A stretch of 64,000 bases of DNA from Paramyrothecium sp. XJ0827 (taxonomy: Eukaryota > Ascomycota > Sordariomycetes > Hypocreales > Stachybotryaceae): positions 3,224,001-3,288,000 of the forward strand of contig JAJFPB010000006.1 of assembly GCA_020881915.1 (NCBI GenBank). Reading direction: 5' to 3'. How positions within the stretch are numbered: position 1 is the first letter of the stretch; the number at the start of each line of letters is the position of its first letter. Positions 58,804 to 64,000 of the stretch are shown one piece after another. The notes under the pieces are model-generated. The model saw nothing but the letters and a program-made list of their open reading frames with translations, was not told the DNA's origin and made no database searches. A program made the position numbers and the translations under genes.

Positions 58804-61800
58804 TCAAGAGGCACAATCTTGTTGTACGCCATCGCTATACTTCGAACGCCATTTCTCCACACTCAGTCTTGCCAACCCTGATATAGTGTCACAGCTCATT
58901 ATGTCCAGAGTCGATATTTCGATTGAAACCTGCAATCGTAACCAATTGCGTACCTCGATGGCGATGAGAGAATCTATGCCAAGGGTGGTGAGACTTGCCT
59001 TGACATCAACACCTTCGGATGATTTCATCGTGAAGCCCAGAGTAGCATTGCCAATGCATTGTGCGAAGTCCTGGAGGAAGGATTCTTGCATCAGCACTGA
59101 TGAGTCGCTCTCTACTGAAGCCAAAAGCCTCCGTAAAGCTGGGTCCTGGTGTTTGTGAGTACCAAGCCCTGCTATTTTTGTGGTTCCTTCAGTGTTGTCA
59201 ACAAGTTCTTCGGATGCCGTGGTGAAAGTGTGGTATAAGCTCAAGCGGATATCACGCCTCCATACACTTCGGTTTTGTGGAGAGGAAAGCGGAGTTCTGG
59301 ATCGCATAGCAAGCGCAATCTGACTTTCACTCACGAAAGAATTGAAGCTCTGCTGTGAATTAGGTGTTGATTTGCGAATGGCGAGCTCGAGGGAATCCAG
59401 AACATCTTGTTCTGTTAGCAAATGGTGCGAAGTAGACTTGAAATATTCAATCAAGTCCGGTCTTTCCGCGACGAAGCCTATATCGGCCACAGCTCCAACG
59501 TCAAGCACCGACGCCGGAAGACCTTGATTTTGACGAAATTGTACGAAAGCGTCAAGGAATGTACTACCGCTGGCGTAGTTGGCTTGTCCTCTTTGTCCGA
59601 TGAGGCCGGTGAAGGAGCTGAAGAGCACAAAGAAATCTAGTGGTGTCTGTTCGAGTGCCGTATGTAAGTTCCAAGTTCCTTGAATCTTCGGAGCAGTCAC
59701 AGCTTCCCAACCATCGAAAGACATGTCAACGAATAGTTGATCTTGCAGTACCATAGACAGTTGAATGACTCCAGCAATAGGAGCTGAGGCCTGTTCAACG
59801 GCGTGGACGACATCCGCAAGTTTGGTGACACTGCCCTTGACAACTTTGGCAGCACATCCTGCAAGTTGGAGTGCTTGAACAAAGGCTTTCCGTGACGGAT
59901 CATCACTACCACAAGGCGAAAGAAAAACGAAGTTTCTTGCTCCAAGCTCGACCATCCAGCTTGTAATAGAGAGACCAAGACCCCCCATACCACCAACAAG
60001 CAGATAGGCAACATCCCCACGAAAGGAGAATTCCTGACGCACATGAGTTGCTTTGGCCTTAAGAGATTGTTCAGTTATTCGGACGACAAGCTTGCCTAGA
60101 TGTTGTCCTCTTTGCATAGTTCGAAGCGCAGACTCGATGTTAATCTCGTCAAACACCTGAATTGGGCGAATCGGTTCCAAATTGCCAGCGTTATAGTAGG
60201 ACATAAACTGATCGCAAACCCTCCGAATATACTGGGGTTGTTTTGTGATGACAGGCCACATGTCAATACCGAAAAAAGCACGGTTGCCTTCGAAAGCCTC
60301 CATATTGAGTCGTGCCTGGCCAAGGAAGTCACGTTTGCCAATTTCAATCATTTTACCAAACTCGGCAACACAATTCCACTATTAACAGAAGTTGTTAGTC
60401 ATCGATTCCAGATGAATATCAAAAGCCTTCAGTACTAACAGATGTGTGAAGCAATTCGCCTGAGAGAGAATTCAAGACAACGTCAACACCTCGGTTATTG
60501 GTCTCTCTCATAACTCCAGCAAAGAAACTTGCATCTCTCGAAGAAAAAATGCGTGACCGAGGAATACCAAAGGTACTTATCAGGTATTGGATCTTCTCGG
60601 CGCTTCCAACCGTAGCATAGATGTTCGTAACACCAAGCATTTGGCATGTTTGCATAGCTGCTAGTCCAATTCCGCCGCATGCCGAGTGAATGAGAATACT
60701 CTGGTTACTTTGCAAATCTGCTAGGTTGATGATACCATGAATGACAGTTGGATAAATGCACGGCATTCCGGCAGCCTCTTCAAAGCTCAGTTCTTCTGGT
60801 ATCCTCATACAACATGATGACCTGGTCATCGTTGTGGTGGCATACGCATCGTAGGTGATGGCCATAACACGGTCCCCAACGGCCAGATCAGTGACATCGG
60901 GTCCCAAAGCACGAACCACACCAGCGCATTCTACGCCGAAACCATCCCCTGCTTCTTCGGGGCCTCGTATAATGCCCATAGCAATGAGTGTATCCTGAAG
61001 TCTCAAATTAGCATCGATTCGTGAGGAAGCACGTCAGCAACAATTTGTGCTACTAAACCAAGCTAGGAATCTGGTGCCATTTAGGGCTCTCAATAGATTA
61101 GATTAAGGCAGTTGATGTAAAAATCACCGCGGCTGTTGAGAAAGGGGGAAGGGCAACTGGGGGAGAAGAAATACCACTCCACGACGTACTTTGAAGTTTA
61201 CTCCCACTGCTCGGACGTCAACGTAAACCTGGTCACCTGTCAAGCTGGCGAGCAATGGGCGTTCAAGCCACTGCAATGACTTGAGAGAGCCCCTCTTGCC
61301 GATTTCTAGTCGCTTGTAGGTCTGTTGATCTTCAAGTCCCGAAGCTAGTTCTTCTGTTACTGAAATCCAGTTAAAGCGTGGTATGTAGATAGAGCCATTG
61401 TGGTAAAGCAAATTCAAAGTCCGGATCCACCAACACGTCTTGCTCGATGAGGCGCATTCGACGAATCTTTTGAAAAACACCATGCATAGCACGCCATGCC
61501 CCTGCAGATGTGGTGTCGTCCATTTCGAGCGTGCATATGGAGACGCCCGTTTCATTTCGCACCACACGCATCAGGCCAAGGATACCAGCATACTGTGGGT
61601 CTAAGCACTGGATCTGAATTGGTTTTGTGAGCCACAATATTCCCCATGATGGCAGTTTGGACAAGAAGTTTTGGAGTTGAGAGTATTCCCCGCCTGCAAT
61701 ATCTCTTAGAAAAGATTTCCCTTCAAGGTCTAGAATGGAAATTATCGCTCCATTTGGTGGCTCATCTTGCAGTCGAATAGTTGAACACTGAAGTCCAAAC

Positions 61801-63575
61801 GTTTGCAAGCAGGTGTAGATGCTCTTTGCAATATGACCAGTTGGCTGGCTTGTGAGAATGTAGATGGGCGGCTCCGGGCTCCAGATGATATCTGGTGAAG
61901 CAATCATGGTGACATTAGCTTGGAATGGCAGCTCATCATCAAATTTGGCGATCTCTGGGGATAAGAATCCAGCAGCTACCAGCTCTTGAGTCCATCGCTG
62001 GGGTGACACGTAGGGTTCTTCCATTCTTCCATCGTCCCCCCCCAGCCACCACCCAGGAAGAATTCCCACAATGAAATTGATCCACTTTACAGTCATATAC
62101 ATTTCTTGCAATAAGAGCTTTCCGTTGGGGCGCAGCAACTTTCGTACATTTCTTAAAGCTTCTCCAAGGTGAGGAGTGACATGAAGGACATTGGCGGCGA
62201 TAATAAGATCAAATGAGCCCGATTCTAAACCTTGTTTTGTCGGATCCAATGAAATATCGAGGGTTTGGAAGCGCATGCGGTGAGCGAATTTGTGGAAGCG
62301 TTCCTTCGCAGCCGGGAAGAACCCGGCTGAAGTATCGGTGTAGACGTACGAATAGAAGCTGCCAAGGCCCTCTAGCACGAGACTGCTTGTGGCACCAGTG
62401 CCAGCCCCTATCTCAAGTACTTTGAGGTGAGGCGTGCGATGACTTAGTAAACGAAGCCAAGGGGTATAGTCCCATTGATTACCAAGCCCATAGATTTCGC
62501 CTAGCACATTGTCCTCGCGAAGTACTTCCAGGCCGTCCTTTTCACCTTTTAGAATACTTCCGAGCGTCATATAAACCCGGTAGGCAGCACGACCGATGGT
62601 AGCGTATTCTGTGGCAAGAACGAACTGAAGACATTCCTTGATGCGACTTGAGCGCTTTTCTGGAGAAATCCAGAGAAACTCCTGTACCTCGACGTCGTCA
62701 ACAAGGGGGTAGCCATGGTCTCTAGCTTGCTGGACCTGTTGAGCAATCCACTCCTGAAACCTTGTAAGATGTGGCTGCGAAGCCGAAGCTTTAGTACCGT
62801 CAAACTCGTCGTAAGAAGCAATACAGATGAGAAGGATTAACTTCTGGAGCTTATAGTATTCTTGTCGCACTTTCTTGCGAGAGTGGATGAGCTGATCGCA
62901 ATCTTGGAAATCAATATCTGGCTTCCAATGCACCCTACCGCCAGCGTGGGAGTCTTTAGTCGAGGATATCAAGTCGTCTACAGGCTTGAACTTAATGTCT
63001 TTAAGCTGAAATATGACAGCTTTGGAATCGTCGATCGCAACACAGTCGCCTGATATTGAGTGATCAACCATGTATTGAGCTTGAGCTTCGGCAATGACTG
63101 TGCCGCGCGGAGCCTTTAGGTAAACCTCGCCTATGTATGTTGGTACCACAGTGGAACGAAGTAGACGAGGTTGAACTCTTGCAGCAGCTGCTGCTACGAG
63201 TAGAACGCAAGCATCCATTGGCGCAGGATGCAAGTAATAGGCTCCTTGGTGTTCAATATCTGCATTCGGTATAGTATCGAGCCGGATGTCCGCCACAGCT
63301 ACGTTTCGCACGAGATCCGTTGAAATGCGACCCATTCCTTGGAATTGTGGACCGTAGTTCAAGTTGAACTCCCGTAGTTTTTTATACCAATATGATGGAG
63401 TGACTTCGAGTGGCAAATGCTTGATTAGCGCATCTTGTTTCGAGGCGTGATCGCTTCCAGCTCTGATGATACCAAAACAATGCTTTGTCCATGAGTCAGA
63501 ATTTTCATCGTATGAAGAGATAGTGAATTCTTGCCATGCTGAATCCAAAGTATTGGTGAGCTTCCGAGGACGCAT
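58804..63575 (-). pseudogene. Highly reducing polyketide synthase, 5'-truncated and frameshifted
   Basis: Domains in order on minus: C-terminal half of DH (with HPAPMDAC, the second catalytic Asp), C-methyltransferase (VLEIGAGTG at residues 386-394), a linker, ER (GDRVMAITYDAY; HSACGGIGLAAMQ), KR (LLVGGMGGLGLS; RGQANYASGS) and a terminal ACP (LGIDSLIAIE). Two introns keep the frame: 60995-61189 (GTACGT ... TTCAG) and 60379-60439 (GTTAGT ... AATAG). KS, AT and the His-containing half of DH are absent. The homology begins at about 63593, just inside a TAG, and upstream lies the end of another gene. A one-base lesion near 61403-61411 breaks the frame between FEFA and YHNGSIYIPRF in the ER linker. 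A working HR-PKS needs KS and AT, so this copy cannot make a chain alone. A split, trans-acting enzyme is less likely given the frameshift. Codon use is AT-rich compared with neighbours. Confidence 0.85.
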
Positions 63576-63627
63576 GGAGAGCGTGATGTATTGCTATCCC
63601 AACCGTGTCAAATAAGATCTTTGAAAA

Positions 63628-64000
63628 CTACATCTTCACCTTGTCATCAACAGGAACGAACAAGTCCCGGTGCAGCGATAGGATGTTGATTTCTGGCCGC
63701 AGACGGGCGTGGACAAATAGTCCTTGAGGTTTGCGGTTGAGGCTCGACTGATACTGCAGCTTGTAGTTGGGGTCTGACAACGTGAAGTTGAACTTCTGGA
63801 ATAAAATGGCTGTTGCAACCATAGCTTCCTGTAAAGCAAAGTCGCTTCCAATACAGCTTCGGGGGTTGTTACCAAACGGCTTAAATGCATTTTTTGGAAG
63901 TTTCTTCATCTTTGCCTCCATCATCCTTTCCGGATGAAACTCATCTGCGTTGTCTCCAAATACTGCTGGATCTCTGTGAAGTGCAGGGATAAAAATCATG
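63628..64000 (-). CDS. Cytochrome P450 C-terminus, CYP505-like (partial)
   Basis: The gene is cut by the right window edge; only the last ~124 residues are visible. The haem loop FKPFGNNPRSCIGSDFA holds the axial Cys, followed by helix L (LQEAMVATAILFQKFNF) and the C-terminal beta strands (KPQGLFVHARLRP). This is closest to the haem domain of P450 BM3/CYP505, fatty-acid hydroxylases that are normally fused to a FMN/FAD reductase. Here the frame ends in KVKM-stop about 20 residues past the haem domain, so no reductase domain is present. The PKS homology starts about 35 nt after this stop on the same strand. It may be a truncated P450-reductase or a natural stand-alone P450; the 5' part beyond the window is needed to tell. 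Confidence 0.75.
   Translation of the reverse strand, partial: MIFIPALHRDPAVFGDNADEFHPERMMEAKMKKLPKNAFKPFGNNPRSCIGSDFALQEAMVATAILFQKFNFTLSDPNYKLQYQSSLNRKPQGLFVHARLRPEINILSLHRDLFVPVDDKVKM

Overview
The window is nuclear DNA of a filamentous ascomycete (Pezizomycotina), most likely a plant-biomass-degrading Sordariomycete. The evidence is short (about 47-110 nt) GT-AG introns with CTAAC/CTGAC-type branch sites, CBM1-bearing secreted carbohydrate-active enzymes, a class II hydrophobin, a Zn2Cys6 regulator, an RXT3 subunit and a GH94 enzyme of the Neurospora NdvB/cellobionate phosphorylase type. No rRNA, tRNA, CRISPR array, insertion sequence or intact transposon was recognised. All gene models were assembled by eye from reading frames and splice consensus; where I say that exon phases close, I checked the exon lengths.

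Layout. 1-9 kb: flavohemoglobin, Zn2Cys6 regulator and a CBM1-CE16 acetylesterase, all on +. 9-24 kb: very gene-poor; the only supported gene is a 111-aa Cys-rich protein with a 17-nt micro-exon at about 16 kb. 24-27 kb: on -, an orphan Pyr4/PaxB-like membrane terpene cyclase and an NMNAT-like nucleotidyltransferase. 31-35 kb: RXT3 (Rpd3L deacetylase complex), convergent with SDHAF4. 36-42 kb: a CYP7/8-like P450 and a PHO-4/PHO89-type phosphate symporter, both on +. 43.8-50 kb: a GH10 xylanase with CBM1, a secreted inorganic pyrophosphatase, and a convergent MFS transporter. 52.8-56 kb: a class II hydrophobin convergent with the GH94 phosphorylase. 58.8-64 kb (-): the 3' two thirds of a highly reducing polyketide synthase lacking KS, AT and half of DH, with an internal frameshift, directly downstream of the end of a CYP505-like P450 cut by the window edge.

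How the genes fit together. Three enzymes share a lignocellulose theme: xylan cleavage (GH10), removal of acetyl groups (CE16) and intracellular phosphorolysis of cellobionate (GH94). They are scattered over 48 kb and do not form a tight cluster. Phosphate handling appears twice: the PiT-family symporter and, 6 kb away, a pyrophosphatase with a secretion signal that could supply it with orthophosphate (inference). The most unusual locus is the right end, where two incomplete secondary-metabolism genes abut within about 50 nt, as a deletion would leave them.
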